Shown one piece after another: positions 26,263-43,173 of a DNA stretch of 64,000 bases (its first letter is position 1; each line of letters begins with the position of its first letter). Source of the stretch: Flaccisagitta enflata (lineage: Eukaryota; Chaetognatha; Sagittoidea; Aphragmophora). The DNA is taken from assembly GCA_965153355.1 (NCBI GenBank), contig OZ231126.1:62992001-63056000 (forward strand). The letters run 5' to 3'. The notes under the pieces were generated by a model. It had not been told where the DNA came from, ran no database searches, and worked only from the letters and a program-made list of their open reading frames with translations. The translations under genes were made by a program, and so were the position numbers.

Positions 26263-26542
26263 GAGCCTAATATCGTTCGTGTTTGAACAGTCTTATGAAA
26301 GTGGCGGCGCGCCCGCGAGCGTGACATTAGGAATGAAATCGATCTCGAGATTGCAACTGTCACCGAAGACTACAAGTTTCTTTATGGAACGGCAAGGAAA
26401 TAGATCATTTTACAATTTTTTCCTTGGCCCAGGATTGACCAGGGAACCAACTTTCTTTTGGGATACTGAAATAAACGTAGGCGCCAATGGCCATGTATCC
26501 ATCTATCTGTCCGTCATACTATGCGCTTCAAGGAGATCATGA
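26263..26542 (+). CDS. Possible terminal coding exon, unknown product
   Basis: A textbook 3' splice context precedes this frame: branch-like TCATAAC, then CTTTTCCCTTTCATTCTGACAG. One frame stays open for 92 codons to a TGA at 26,540; the other two close at once. The composition (for example FFWDTEINVGANGHVSIYL) is not low-complexity. The paralogue at 61,276-61,555 is identical in protein, but the surrounding DNA is also almost identical, so this says nothing about selection. No donor partner was identified. Confidence 0.3.
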
Positions 26543-26775
26543 CTTGATGGGTTTCAAGAGCTTGTCGTCTTCTAGGAATTTATCTGATCTTAAAAGATAA
26601 CGATCTAGGCCAGAATTTCAGCCGTGTAGACCGAGACTTTGACCTCAACAGGCCAAGATTTGGGGATGGGGATCTGGTCGGAATACATGAGATCCATCTT
26701 TTGAGCTCATACTCATATGCATACAGTTTTTGTCAGAAAATATAGATTCATCCTACCGTTCTCATGATCAAACTA

Positions 26776-27186
26776 CTACGCGAATAAAAAAAAAAGCCGC
26801 ACCCTTTTATAGGTGAGTGGAAGAGACGGAAAAAATTATTCCAAAATTTTTTTGTTTAACTGATTTTAAAGACCTTTGAATTTTCTTCCATTCTAGAAAA
26901 ATCTCAGGTCTGTATCTCAAACCGTTTGGAAGTTAGAGCTTGTCAAAGTGAACCTCTATTTTGGAAATTGCTCATTTTTTAATGGGATTGCAAAACTATA
27001 AATAATAATGTTTTCACTCTTTTTTATACCATTTCTAAACAAATAAAGCTAGAAATACCAGATTGGAGCCAAATGAAAGTTCTCTTTGAGAGTTTTAAAG
27101 TGGTCTAGGATTTTACATAATTATTCTGAAATTCAATATAAAAAAATTGTCACTTAAAACTGCGGCTTTTTTGTTGATTCGCGTAG
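26776..27186. mobile_element. TA-target MITE (CTACGCGAAT family)
   Basis: Ends CTACGCGAATAAAAAAAAAA and CTACGCGAATCAACAAAAAA, each leading into AGCCGCA. TA flanks at 26,774-26,775 and 27,187-27,188. Confidence 0.8.
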
Positions 27187-27797
27187 TAATACAAAAGAGG
27201 AGACACGTATCGTTTGCGTCTGGCAGATCGAGTTTATTCATTTTGATTTCATGGGATACCAGAAAAAGTTTAGAAATTACGTCTCGTAGTTCACTATCGG
27301 GTTTAACATGATTCCTAACAGTAACAAGGTCATTATGTCAACTTGCTTTCGTCCAAACACGCTTTCAGAGTCATTTTCACTCATCATTGTGTCGGTTTGG
27401 CCTGTCGGTTAGTTGGCCCAGTAAGGATTATGCAATCAATACGAACAAAAGTAGTGAAAGCCAAATTGTCCTCTCTTTGCGTTTGAAAACAATTCTTGCG
27501 AGAGGGTTGATGACGGAGCATATGGGGGCTTTACCAAGGGAGGACGGACGGACGGACGGACGGAGCAACAGATAAACCGCGTACGCTACCATTCAATTCA
27601 TGCATAAGACATTGAGAACTGTCTCATAAGGAGCGACAGTTGACCTGTCCGGAACGATGACCGAAATCTCCTCTTGAGAGGAATATAAGCTTATTAAATG
27701 CATTGCGATTCGAGTAAACATGTCTATGTACTTACCGGCCACAGAACCCGGATACATGTATACTCTTTTGACTTCGCAATTTGAGAAAGAGAGAAAG

Positions 27798-28597
<800 letters not shown>

Positions 28598-28620
<23 letters not shown>

Positions 28621-29574
28621 CATCCAAGGATTGCACATGGTCAGCGGTACCCGATGCCCTGCTTGGAGTGCACACTGGAAAATAGGGCATGCTTACCCGT
28701 CTGTACCATCTGTCTGGAGTCTGTGAGAGCAATGGTTTACATTTTTGTACATAGAGGCCACCTCTTTTGATTGCCAGAAAGTGCAATGAAAACAAAAAAC
28801 TCTCACTCCCCTGCAGCTTCTCCTGCCTCTCAGCTGTCTCTGCTGTTCCTCAGCTGCATTTTGGTCCTGTTTTTAAAGGGAAAAAATCGATGAAAGATGC
28901 GATGATGGATTTCCATCATGCAATGAGCAGATATTGCAACTATTTTCCATGTGCTATAACTCCTAAAGTGATAAAAAGTGTATCTTCAGATTTTGAACCT
29001 AGAATCGTTATTGCCATAGCTACAGATAGAGCCTAGTCTTTCCATGGCAAAAGGCGGCAATGGATTTTTTTTCTGTCTCAGTAATGATATAAAGAGGAAA
29101 ACATTACTTAAAGTAACTTTCTGGGCAATACAAAATGAAGAATTGTTCAAAACTGGTGTGGATCACTTTCCATAAAACCTATCTATAGATCTATCAATCA
29201 AAAATTGAAATAAAAAATTCATTGTTTATTCGCCATATTACTAAAAAAACGCCCTTAGTGGAGTGATAGCTGAAGAAGTGGTGTGAGAGCAGGGCAGCGG
29301 CCCCAAAGGGCCAATGTCCTGTAGGACACAGGGGTGAACCATTATGTATGTCTGTCCTGACAAGGCTGATTTAGGGCCTTGAAGAGCTAATTTTGGGCCT
29401 CAGAGGACTGATTTTTGGCCTGAGAGGGCTGATTTTGGGCTTGAGAGGGCTAACTTGGGGCCTGAGAGGGGCCTCGGGGGGGGGGGACGGACAGACGGAC
29501 AGACGTACGTAATGGTTCACCCCTGTGTCCTACAGGACATCGGCCCTTTGGGGCCGCTGCCCAAAAAGGAAGAA
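28598..29574 (+). mobile_element. Family-B element interrupted by another insertion
   Basis: Head GCACATGGTCAGCGGTACCC, then a foreign block at 28,671-29,258, then GCAGGGCAGCGGCCCCAAAG, minisatellite, G run, tetramers and the end GGGGCCGCTGCCCAAAAAGG. The uninterrupted paralogue is 63,590-63,912. Confidence 0.65.
28671..29258. mobile_element. 588-bp insertion with 7-bp flanking repeat, class unknown
   Basis: Flanked by TGGAGTG at 28,664-28,670 and 29,259-29,265. The paralogue at about 63,630 and other family-B heads lack the block. The ends (CACACTGGAAAA and CGCCCTTAG) are not clear inverted repeats. No coding frame of note. Confidence 0.65.
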
Positions 29575-29575
29575 A

Positions 29576-30076
<501 letters not shown>

Positions 30077-30403
30077 CAGACAAACGCCGAGATGGGAAAT
30101 AAGGGGGGGGGGATGGGAAAGTGGAAGATAAGGTGGGACACGAAGGATCTAACCTCAAGCCAAGATCACAGTATCAAAAATGATCTGTAACATCAAAGGT
30201 TTTTTGTGGTTGCCTTCAATAAGCTAAATTATTGCTTTGGCTGTTTAACGTCTAAACGCTTCATTACCAAACTTTTTTACATCATGCTATGTCATGCATT
30301 CTCCGTTTTATGTCTACGTCTTTGTTCATGTCAACCTCAACATTCATACAAAATCATTTAAAAACAAAAAAAATGGCAACCGGGTAGAACAGAACCTTGA
30401 AAA

Positions 30404-30547
30404 ACAGCAAGGCCGGATACGCGGCAGGACAGACGCAGACGGTTGGGCAGGGGCCGTAACGTAAAAATCGCTCGCAATTTAAAAATATTTGTAACCTACC
30501 GACCTACCGACCGACACGGAAAGGTGTAGAGTTCCGTATTCGCGAGT
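30404..30547 (+). mobile_element. Family-A HINE-like element, degenerate hairpin
   Basis: ACAGCAAGGCCGGATACGCGG at the start, a GGGCAGGGGC segment, CCGACC tetramers and the end GTGTAGAGTTCCG...GCGAGT followed by an A run. Confidence 0.55.
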
Positions 30548-30644
30548 AAAAAGGTTAAATTCATCAACAAACAAACCAACTGGATTGGTCAAATATCGTG
30601 AAAAAAATCCTCTGTGAAACGGGAACATTACCATTACGCTCTTT

Positions 30645-30885
30645 GGGGGCGTTTCTAGTCAAAGACGATCGCGTTTTGAAAGGGCCACTCGGTCGCTCGC
30701 TATGTTCGTTTGCTCGCACCGCTCACTCCGCTCACTCGTTCCGCAGCGCTCCGCTTTGCTACGCTCGCTCACTCCGTTCGCCACCACTCCCTCGTAGGAC
30801 GGTTGAAATTCTTGAATATGTGTTCACACTGTTATCGCGTTTCCTAGGAACAAACGCGTTTTTGGCGCTCACTAGAAACACGCCC
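30645..30885. mobile_element. PIF/Harbinger-type MITE (inverted orientation)
   Basis: GGGGGCGTTTCTAGTCAAAG to CACTAGAAACACGCCC. The interior is shorter than in other members. Confidence 0.72.
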
Positions 30886-30999
30886 TATGTCTCGAAACCC
30901 ATTTCAAAGATAGACATCAGAAATGGGAATTGACGTGACTGTTCAAACACCTCATCCCACTTAATCTAATTTACATTATATCATACCGGATCACCAAGC

Positions 31000-31500
31000 T
31001 TCTAGTTGGCGCCAATCGAGAAAAAAAAGGGGGGGAAGGGTAGACGCAAGTAGGGAGCATTGATGTACCTATATGGGGAGGGCCTCATGTGAAATGAAAT
31101 TGTTAGTCCTTTATTGTGGGATGATGGTGGCAGGGCCAGTGGGGGCCAATGATATTGGCGCATGGTCCTAATGCGACGATCGTGTGTCCCTGTCGTGAAG
31201 CCCATGGAATCTTCGTTACCCCTTTTACGTAACACATTTAAATCTACAATGTTTGCCGCTGAAAGCCATGATCAAACACAGCTGACAAGCAGTTATGCTC
31301 TGCTCTGAGCCATAATGACAAGACAGGTGCGTTAAGACGTATAAGAGTGAATCGGAGCGCGTGTGTATCGAGTATGGACGTACAGACTAACTTGACATCT
31401 AAGAAAGGGTCGAACCTAAGCAGGTTAAACACGAGGAAAGGGAAAGGAAAAAAAAACAAAAAAGGTTAGATTGGATGAAGCGATGTAGAAACTAAGAGAA
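31000..31500. other. Unassigned unique-looking stretch
   Basis: No supported gene, TIR or array; short open frames only. Confidence 0.5.
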
Positions 31501-31507
31501 AGGGAAG

Positions 31508-31681
<174 letters not shown>

Positions 31682-31885
31682 AAAATGCTGGAGAGAGAAA
31701 GGAATTGTAGCATTGACAGGTCGGTGGAAAAGAGTCCTGTTGAGCTGAGGGCCGCTTTGTTTGCAAATGTCGGCGATGAAGGCAAGGCGTAGGCGGTAGA
31801 GGTAGTGGGGGTGGCGGCGGCGGTATCAGCGGCGGTGGCGGTACCAGCGGCGGCGGCGGCCTTGCAGTAGCGAGGACTAATACAC

Positions 31886-32092
31886 TTAATTGATTGGATT
31901 TCCATGGACCTCTTTAGGAACTAATAGGGTCTGGAGTTCCTGACAGGTGTGAGGGTCTTTCTTTTTTTGTTCGTCATGCCATTCTTTCCTTGTAAGAATC
32001 TGTGATACTGTGCGTGACTGCTGATTTGCTCTTGGGTTACTCGCCTCAATCCTTTTGTAGGGCGATGGCTCTGAATAATCCACGAACCTTTA
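31886..32092 (-). CDS. Possible terminal exon, hydrophilic product, unrecognised
   Basis: On the minus strand a pyrimidine-rich stretch ends in CACATATGCTAAAG. It is followed by a frame open for about 68 codons, containing SEPSPYKRIEASNPRANQQS and TRKEWHDEQKKKDPHTCQEL, ending in TAA. The composition is protein-like, but a chance frame of this length is quite possible. No upstream exon was established; the CpG-rich island at 32,860-33,160 could hold one. Confidence 0.18.
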
Positions 32093-32208
32093 GCATATGT
32101 GAGGAAGAAATGGATTCTAGCTACACATTGTAAGACCATAACCGTTCTTTGACTAGCCCAGTCGGTGAAGAATTTTGTGACAAAAAAAATGAATGCAGTA
32201 ACATCACG

Positions 32209-32251
<43 letters not shown>

Positions 32252-32859
32252 ATCTATAGCCTGGCTTTTTTTTTCGGGATGCACGCTCTTCCACCCCATT
32301 TGGTCCTCTTTCGAATGCCGTCTTTGCTTTTGCTTTTCGCCCTTATCTGCAATTCCTAGCCCATATCTGGTTTTGATAAATAGATCAACCTCTCGTGTGT
32401 CTCCACCGCTAACTCTTTCTCCGCTCTCTCTATCCCATAAAGACCACATACTTATTTGATAACCTAATTTCGTTGATTGCAACCACACAATGAAAAAAAA
32501 GAAAAAAAGAAAAGAAAGAGAAAAAAGGAAAGAAGAAGCCAAAAAAAAAGCGGAGAAGAAAGAAGCACAGAGAAGGAGAATAAAAAGAAAAGAAAAGAAA
32601 AGAAAAGCGAATTTTGTTATTAACGATGCCGCAACGTTCAAAGTCATCAACATCCCATTTCTCAAGAACGACGAAGATGATGATGATGATGATGACGATG
32701 ATGATGATCAAAATGTTCATGATGATACTGATGATGCCGATCAAGATGAGCGCGTGTGTAAGCCGTGTATGGCTTTCTTTCCTCCCCGCTGTTCTCGTTG
32801 GCGCCGCCCTCTTTTGTATTGACAAATAATGATTTGGCGCCTTTTGTTTGAGTATCATT

Positions 32860-33180
32860 TGTTGGAGAACCGGCGAGCGGACGCGCATTTTTGAAGATGA
32901 AGAGGATCGTCTCTCTGATGTTGTCTTTCTCTCTGTATGGACGATATTGTTGTTGTTTGCATTGTATCCGGACCCCCGCCGGCGAATCCATGATGATAGA
33001 GCGAGCGCGCTCCACCAGTATTATACGCGCGCAAATAAAGGCGGTCACCGCTCGCCCCGCGTACCAATGTTTACAAGGTTGTTTACATGCCAAGATGGAA
33101 GCAATACACAACGTCCAGCCCCTTTACACGCCGCCGGTCGCGCCCACACACACGCGGCAAATTTGAATGCGCTATGCATC
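32860..33180. promoter_or_regulatory. CpG-rich unique island, possible promoter or first exon
   Basis: Locally GC- and CpG-rich (GAGCGAGCGCGCTCC, TACGCGCGC, CGCTCGCCCCGCG) between AT-rich repeats. Short frames open on both strands, and none is decisive. Confidence 0.2.
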
Positions 33181-33304
33181 TCTCTCTTTCTCTCTCTCTC
33201 ATGACGGTTCGTGATTAATGAGCCTGACCCTCTCTTAAGTTTTATTTTCTTCTCTTATTTTTTCGTTCCTCCTTTGGTCTTTCTTTCTTTCTACTTAAAG
33301 AATA

Positions 33305-33343
33305 TCAATCTATCTATCTATCTGTCTATCCATCCATCCATCC

Positions 33344-33390
<47 letters not shown>

Positions 33391-33465
33391 CATCCATCCA
33401 TCCATCCATCCATCCATCCATCCATCCATCCATCCATCCATCCATCCATCCATCTATCTATCTAC
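33305..33465. repeat. TATC and CATC microsatellites
   Basis: Blocks of TATC, CATC and TATC units. Confidence 0.97.
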
Positions 33466-33749
33466 AGTAGAGCACCTCAACCTAAGCGTGCCCATCTACG
33501 GGGCATATATTTTGGATTCGCAAAACAGATTGTTTAGGCAATGTTACCTTGCATTGGGAATAAGATAGATTCATTACATTATGATTTAAACCGCACCCAT
33601 TCGTTCAAAGTGTTGACATGCGTTCTGGAAAAATTCAACTGTATTTGTTTTTTATAATCTCTCCATCAATCCATTCTTACTTCACTCACTTTGATTTGAG
33701 CTACTGTTTCTTCTTTCATTCTCTTTTGCCTTCTTCCTTCATCTCTTTC

Positions 33750-34038
<289 letters not shown>

Positions 34039-34307
34039 CCCCCACTGCACTGACTCGCGTGGTCTTCATGATGTGATGAATGCGGTTGACCTTTTTCTCG
34101 ACGGTCTTGCATCATAATGAGACATCAAAGAGAAAAAAATTTCAGGTCATTTGTGGTAAATGGAGGAAAAGGAAAAGACTTTCTTTTTTTCTCTGCCTTT
34201 CAGATTCAACGAAAATCGGGAGTCGACGGAAAAAAGAGCCTTCGGCCTCTATACAAATCAAAGGCGAACTCGACAAGACGTGATTGTGGGCTAATTCTTG
34301 CGTGTGA

Positions 34308-34311
34308 AAAA

Positions 34312-34363
<52 letters not shown>

Positions 34364-34379
34364 ATGAAATACAGATAAA

Positions 34380-34463
<84 letters not shown>

Positions 34464-34602
34464 GAGAAAGAAAAAGAGAAAGAAAGAAAGAAAGAAAGAA
34501 AGAAGGAAGAAAGAATCTAAGATGAATTGAAAGAAAGAAAAAAAGAAAGAAAGAGGGAAAGAAAGAAAGAAAGAATCTAAGATGAATTGAACGAGAGAAA
34601 GC

Positions 34603-34642
<40 letters not shown>

Positions 34643-34644
34643 AA

Positions 34645-34736
<92 letters not shown>

Positions 34737-34777
34737 AAAAAAGAAAGAAAGAAAAAAAGAAAGAAAGAAAGAAAGAA

Positions 34778-34849
<72 letters not shown>

Positions 34850-34857
34850 AATAATGA

Positions 34858-34949
<92 letters not shown>

Positions 34950-34976
34950 ATCTAAGATGAATTGAAAGAAAGAAAA

Positions 34977-35012
<36 letters not shown>

Positions 35013-35013
35013 G

Positions 35014-35084
<71 letters not shown>

Positions 35085-35128
35085 AGAAAGAAAGAAAGAA
35101 TTTAAGTAAATTGAAAGAGAGAAAGAAA

Positions 35129-35161
<33 letters not shown>

Positions 35162-35185
35162 AATAAAGAAAGAAAGAAAGAACGA

Positions 35186-35233
<48 letters not shown>

Positions 35234-35235
35234 AA
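34308..35235. repeat. GAAA array with recurring 20-bp interruption
   Basis: AATCTAAGATGAATTGAA recurs at about 34,514, 34,575 and 34,949, and a related AATTTAAGTAAATTGAA occurs at about 35,099, dividing the array into blocks. Confidence 0.96.
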
Positions 35236-35825
35236 TGGAAAAAAAAATTGAAACCGAAAAACACAGATAAAATGAGAAATATATAGACATGCAGAGGCAT
35301 ACAGAAAGACAGAGACGCTCCTACCACTGTATAGTGTATACTGTATGTACAGCCTAAATCTTCGCATTTTGAAGTGGATGAATCAGAATCAGAATCCAGG
35401 CAAATGCAAAAAAAGTCAAATTGGGAAGGCAAGTCACAGCACGAAATGGGTTATCTCAATTGTTACCTTCAAGTTGTAGGGAAGTAAACGAAGAAAATTT
35501 TTTTACTCCAAACCCCTAATGACTGGTATGAGTCGACGCAGTATTGCAAGGGCTTTCATTTGATACCTCATAACACACATTTTTTTGTATTTTATGTCGT
35601 TTTGACTAAAAAGTTGTAAAATCGCCCTATTGGTTGTTTCTGTCTACTTTTTCTCGATCACCGCCGCATTCTTCTTGGGCTAATCAATTAACAAGGTTAG
35701 CCAAAAAAGACCAAAAATGTTGTTTTTATAGGGAGGAATGGTAAAATGCCCATTTTTATTGAAAAAAAGGCATTTAACACTATTAAAGTAATGATGAACA
35801 AATAATGGGAAAAGGCCCAACCATG

Positions 35826-36351
35826 AACAGGTCGCCCAAGGGCAATACGTGGTCAGCGATACCCGTTGCCCTGCTTCGCATGGGTGTAAATCGGAATGAG
35901 AGGCAGAGCAGCGGCCCCGAAGGAGACGAAGTCCTGTAGAACACAGGGGACTTTCGTTCGTTCGTCCGTCTATCCGTCCGCCCCCCCCAGACCCTTTCAG
36001 GCCTGAAATCTGTCCTCTCAAGCCTAAAATCTTCCCTCTCAGGCCTGAAAACTGCCCTCTCAGGCCTTGAATCTGAGAGGGCAGATTTCAGGCCTGAGAG
36101 GGCAGATTCAAGGCCTGAGAGGACAGGTTTCAGGCCTGAGAGGGCAAATTTCAGGCCTGAGAGGGCAGATTCAAGGCCTAAGAGGGCAGATTTCAGGCCT
36201 GAGAAGGCAGATTTTAGGCCTGAGAGGGCAGATTTCAGGCCTGAGAGGGCCTGGGGGGGACAAACGGATGAACGAACTGACGTACGAACAGACGGACGAA
36301 CGAACGTCCCTTGTGTTCTACAGGACTTCGTCCCCTTCGAGGCCGCTGCCC
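35826..36351 (+). mobile_element. Family-B element with inverted 27-bp minisatellite
   Basis: Starts ACAGGTCGCCCAAGGGC, contains GATACCCGTTGCCCTGC and two minisatellite blocks of AGGCCTGAGAGGGCAGATTT that switch strand at about 36,070, then tetramers and the end GAGGCCGCTGCCC before AAAAA. Confidence 0.65.
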
Positions 36352-36424
36352 AAAAACGCTGAATTCTTATAACAAGCATGGAGAATTGAATGACGACTAC
36401 ACTGATGCTGATTGTCTCTCCTCT

Positions 36425-36427
36425 CGC

Positions 36428-36510
<83 letters not shown>

Positions 36511-36796
36511 GGTTTTTTTTTGTCGTTGTTGTTTTTGTTGTTGTTTTTGTTGTTTTCTGTTGAAGTCGTTTTTGTTGTGGTTGTTTTTGTGGTTGTTGTC
36601 GTTATTGCCCTTGTGGTTGTTATTTTTGTTGTTGTTGTTGATATTGTTATTGACGTTTTTATTGCTTTCGTTGTTTTTGTTGTTGTTGTCATTGTCAGTG
36701 CTGCTTTTAATATTTTTGTTACTTTGTTATTTTTGTTTTCGCTGTTGTTGTCACTGTCATTAATCTCATTGATATTCTCGTTGTTGTTGTTGTTGC

Positions 36797-36864
<68 letters not shown>

Positions 36865-36870
36865 TCTTTG
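36425..36870. repeat. (TTG)n array with diverged middle
   Basis: Pure TTG blocks at both ends and a diverged centre (GTTGTTTTTGTTG). Confidence 0.95.
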
Positions 36871-37076
36871 TTATCGTTCATTTTTGCATTGTTGTTGTCA
36901 TTGTTGTTATCTGTTTTTGTGGCAGTTGTGTACGGTGCTTTGATTTCTGAGTCTTGTTACTTTTGCCTTCGATTTGATCCTTCTTGACTGCGCACAAAAC
37001 ATTGAATACGAGAATATCTTGTTGATTTGTGACTATCTGGTGGTAGCTTTTGCTAGGTCATGGGCTGGTTCTTTTT

Positions 37077-37240
37077 AGTTGCGGACATGCAACTCTATAA
37101 GAGCCTTTGTCCGTCCGTCCATTGGTAAGTTGGTCCATCCGTTGGTCCGTCCATGCACATGAGTCAAAAAGATTGAAAACGCGCATTTCCGCCCCCGCCC
37201 ACCCGTTTGCTACCGGTATGGCCGTGTATCTGGCCTCGTT
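37077..37240 (-). mobile_element. Family-A HINE-like element, GTTGC hairpin subtype
   Basis: Hairpin AGTTGCGGACATGCAACT, CTATAAGAG, CCGT tetramers, and the end TGTATCTGGCCTCGTT. 164 bp. Confidence 0.65.
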
Positions 37241-37245
37241 TTTTT

Positions 37246-37345
37246 AGTGGTGTGCACGCGACTCTACACCCCGCTTTGTCCGTTGGTCTGTCCGCCTTCT
37301 GTCTGTTGGTTGGTCGGTCGGTCCGTCACACTTTTTTTATCAATT
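37246..37345 (-). mobile_element. Family-A terminal part (3' hairpin end), other end not found
   Basis: AGTGGTGTGCACGCGACTC followed by TACACCCCGCTTTGTCCG and GGTC tetramers. It directly abuts the element ending at 37,240. Confidence 0.5.
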
Positions 37346-37936
37346 GTAATTTAAACGTCCGTTACCAACAGTCCGAACTACAGAACAAGCGAAAAGTGTG
37401 ACCTAATTCTTAAAAGATGGTTTTGATTTTATGTCAGTGTCATATGCTGTTTCTCTCGTCGATGGCGCGTTACGGCGTCATCGCACATAGAAAATGAAAA
37501 GAGATATGAAATCAGCACACTTCAGGGATACTACAGGCAGTCGACGTCAACTCACGGCGGCGAAGTTTGGCCGCAGTAACCATATTTGTGAAGCTTTGTC
37601 ATATCTCAAGTTTTTTACGTATTAAAAAAATAAAAAAAAGATTATCTGGAGACTATTTATGTAAAAACTGATAACCTGGCGCTATGCCGGTACCATATTT
37701 GACCATATTTGACTTACGGGACATCCTGGAATGCAGGTTCAAATTTCTGATATTGCATTTTATCTCGTTTCTCTTGTAACATGAGCCATGGTTCATTCCC
37801 TATACCTTCTCATAAAAAATGCACCCTCCCATGATGGAACACGGCCGAATACACGACTGATACAATAAACAGTTACTAGCGGATGGGCAGGGGCAGTAAT
37901 GCTCAGATATCACGGCTGTTTTCACGTCACACACTT
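37346..37936. other. Unassigned DNA downstream of the gene
   Basis: A family-A 5'-like word (GGCCGAATACACGACTG, about 37,842) and GGGCAGGGGCAGTAA. No other exon seen. Confidence 0.45.
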
Positions 37937-40841
<2,905 letters not shown>

Positions 40842-41140
40842 CGTCGCGTTGCGGAACAATTTGTCATAGACTAGTTAAAAATGTTGAATGAATTAGATTA
40901 CCAGGTTTTGATTTTAACTTGTGGATATCATTTACAGTCGATCTCTTTTGTGAGCAAGCTGGAACAATTTTTTGAATCAAGTACTAAATCGTCAGGAAGA
41001 ATTGGCGAAAGATTCAGTGGATAGACCGAGAAATACAGAGGCGCGTTTTCTCGTGGTCTCGCACGAAATAACAGAAATATCGCATTGCTGCTGTTATCAT
41101 TCACTCGAATGCCAACAAATGAAATGACTCACATGCTTTG

Positions 41141-41240
41141 AAAGTTGGACAACATTACTACTCAACAATATCTAAAATAAGGACAAGAGCTTTTGGAGCT
41201 CTTACTGGTGTTTAATCCGGACCCATCACAACTATCCTTT
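41141..41240 (+). repeat. Hairpin-bearing dispersed repeat, copy 1
   Basis: GTTGGACAACATTACTACTC, then GGACAAGAGC...GGAGCTCTTACTGG, where AAGAGC and GCTCTT can pair. Confidence 0.8.
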
Positions 41241-41682
41241 AAATTTCTTCAGAAATTATCATAGGACTTGTCAAAAGTTATGCAACGTTTAGAAAAGGGT
41301 AACCAATTTCTTTCTATACATGAGATATGCAGACCACAAGAAAACACTTGATAAATATGGCGACCACATGAAGAGACCATATCCATCTGGGCACCTTCTT
41401 ATACTCCTCATATACCAAAGATAGCAAGAAACTCAAACTCTCTTCCTCCTGAAACAACCCTCTCAAAAATCCTATGTCAACCCTAAAATCTTGAATTCAA
41501 AATTCCTGTAGTATTTCATCCCAATTGTTAAAAATGTCAAATCACCTCAGGATGAACTAGTTACCAAAAGATAAGCTATTTACCAGAGGCAATGTTGTAA
41601 AAAACCATACCCTTAAGAGGCAAGAATCGAGGATCAACCATACGGGACCGCCGGCATTCCATACCAAGGTACTGAATAATAT

Positions 41683-41774
41683 GAAAGTTGGACAACATTA
41701 CTACTCAACAATATCTGAAATAAGGACAAGAGCCTTTGGAGCTCTTACTGGTGTTTAATCCGGACCCATCACAA
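41683..41774 (+). repeat. Hairpin-bearing dispersed repeat, copy 2
   Basis: Nearly identical to 41,141-41,231, including TTTAATCCGGACCCATCACA. Confidence 0.8.
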
Positions 41775-42175
41775 GTTTTTCACAACTATGTGACTCTAAA
41801 ACTACTGTTTGGTTCGTCATACACATTTGTTCCTCACATTTGTAGAGTTAGAGTGGATTTCGCGTCGCTGCTCCCGAAAGGATGCCTAACAAGCTATACC
41901 TACCAGTATATACACTATACAGTATATGTAGTAGTAATATTGTAATTCGCTACCCCTACTTGCTCGCATACGAGTAAGTTAGTTGTATTCATGAAAATTC
42001 GTGAAAAAAGTTCTCAGAAATCACTAATTTTTCATTTATTTTTTTTGCGAATAAGTATTGAGCAGACAGATCATCTGTCGAAGCATGCCCTGACAAGTGA
42101 AAAAAAATCATGCGGTACATCTTGTTGATATATATTCGATTTGTCTATACATCTAAAACGTTTAATACCATGAGT

Positions 42176-42270
42176 AGGACAACATTACATTGCAACCAAA
42201 AAACTAGAATAAGGACAAGAGCCTTAGGAGCTCTTACTGGGGATTACTGCGCACCCTTCACCACTATCCT
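42176..42270 (+). repeat. Hairpin-bearing dispersed repeat, copy 3 (diverged)
   Basis: AGGACAACATTAC and AGGACAAGAGCCTTAGGAGC with the same hairpin. The 3' part ends CACCACTATCCTTA. Confidence 0.7.
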
Positions 42271-42545
42271 TAGAATTATCAAAATTCACCTCAGCCCCTA
42301 CCACAGAGCGGCTTAACAGATACAAATCCATCCATCCATTCATCCATGTCATCAGAGTTCATCTTTTGTCTCCGTTTCGCTGTATGTTATTACTGATTTA
42401 TACAAACATTTTACTCTTTTGTATTTATGTAATTCAAAAAATCAATTTTTTTTATATACATTACTTCATTTTCAAAATATCAACTTCCAAAAAAAATTTC
42501 AAACTTGTTGGAGGAAAGGCTAGCTTGGTCACTTTTTTTTTGACC

Positions 42546-42767
42546 ACCCGTTATGTTACGCTACTCTACACCCCGCTTTGTCCATTGGTTGTCCGTCGGT
42601 TGGCTCATCCGTCCCCTTTTTTTACTTTTTTGTCTTTGTCGGCGTTTATGGTACGGTATGGCATGAGCGGTTTTTGCATTACAGCTACTGCCTAAATGCA
42701 CCAGTAGTCTTTCTATCACTGCCCCCGTCCACCACGTCCGCACGCGACTTGGGTATCCGACCTTGAT
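42546..42767 (-). mobile_element. Family-A HINE-like element, degenerate
   Basis: Head TACGCTACTCTACACCCCGC, subterminal GCACGCGACTT and the end TATCCGACCTTG. The hairpin is damaged. Confidence 0.55.
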
Positions 42768-43139
42768 TTATCCACCAAGCCCGGTTCTGGCTCTATTTTA
42801 CAAGACCTGATGTAGCTTTGGTAATGGACGTTTCCTTCTCATATTCCACGGAAATCTTGTTGCGACTAACAGAAACATAGTCCGTGGCAATATGATTATC
42901 GATTAGAGGCTCTCTTGTCTGGATACTTTACTAAATGAAAGTTAACGTGTGGTTCAAAAATTCTTTTTTTGCTTCTTCTGTTCTCCTCTTCAAAATTAGT
43001 AAGTCTGTACATGCACTCAGCAGTTTGTTTTGGAGATAAATAATACTCAATGACATAACAATGCCAATGAACAATGGATGAACATTGAACAATCTGGGCT
43101 CCAAATACATGTTATTTGATATGTATTGGTTAATCTTGA
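42768..43139. other. Unassigned single-copy stretch
   Basis: No feature I can support. Confidence 0.5.
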
Positions 43140-43173
43140 TTTTTCATGCTACGACCATTACAATCACTTTTTA

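Noticed and set aside
36318-36881. Poly-Asn/Thr and poly-Val/Leu frames
   Set aside because: Translation of the TTG/CAA array.
41141-42270. Spliced-leader RNA genes (GTAAGAGC on the minus strand)
   Set aside because: No convincing Sm site or snRNA promoter, and the three copies diverge over the would-be leader.
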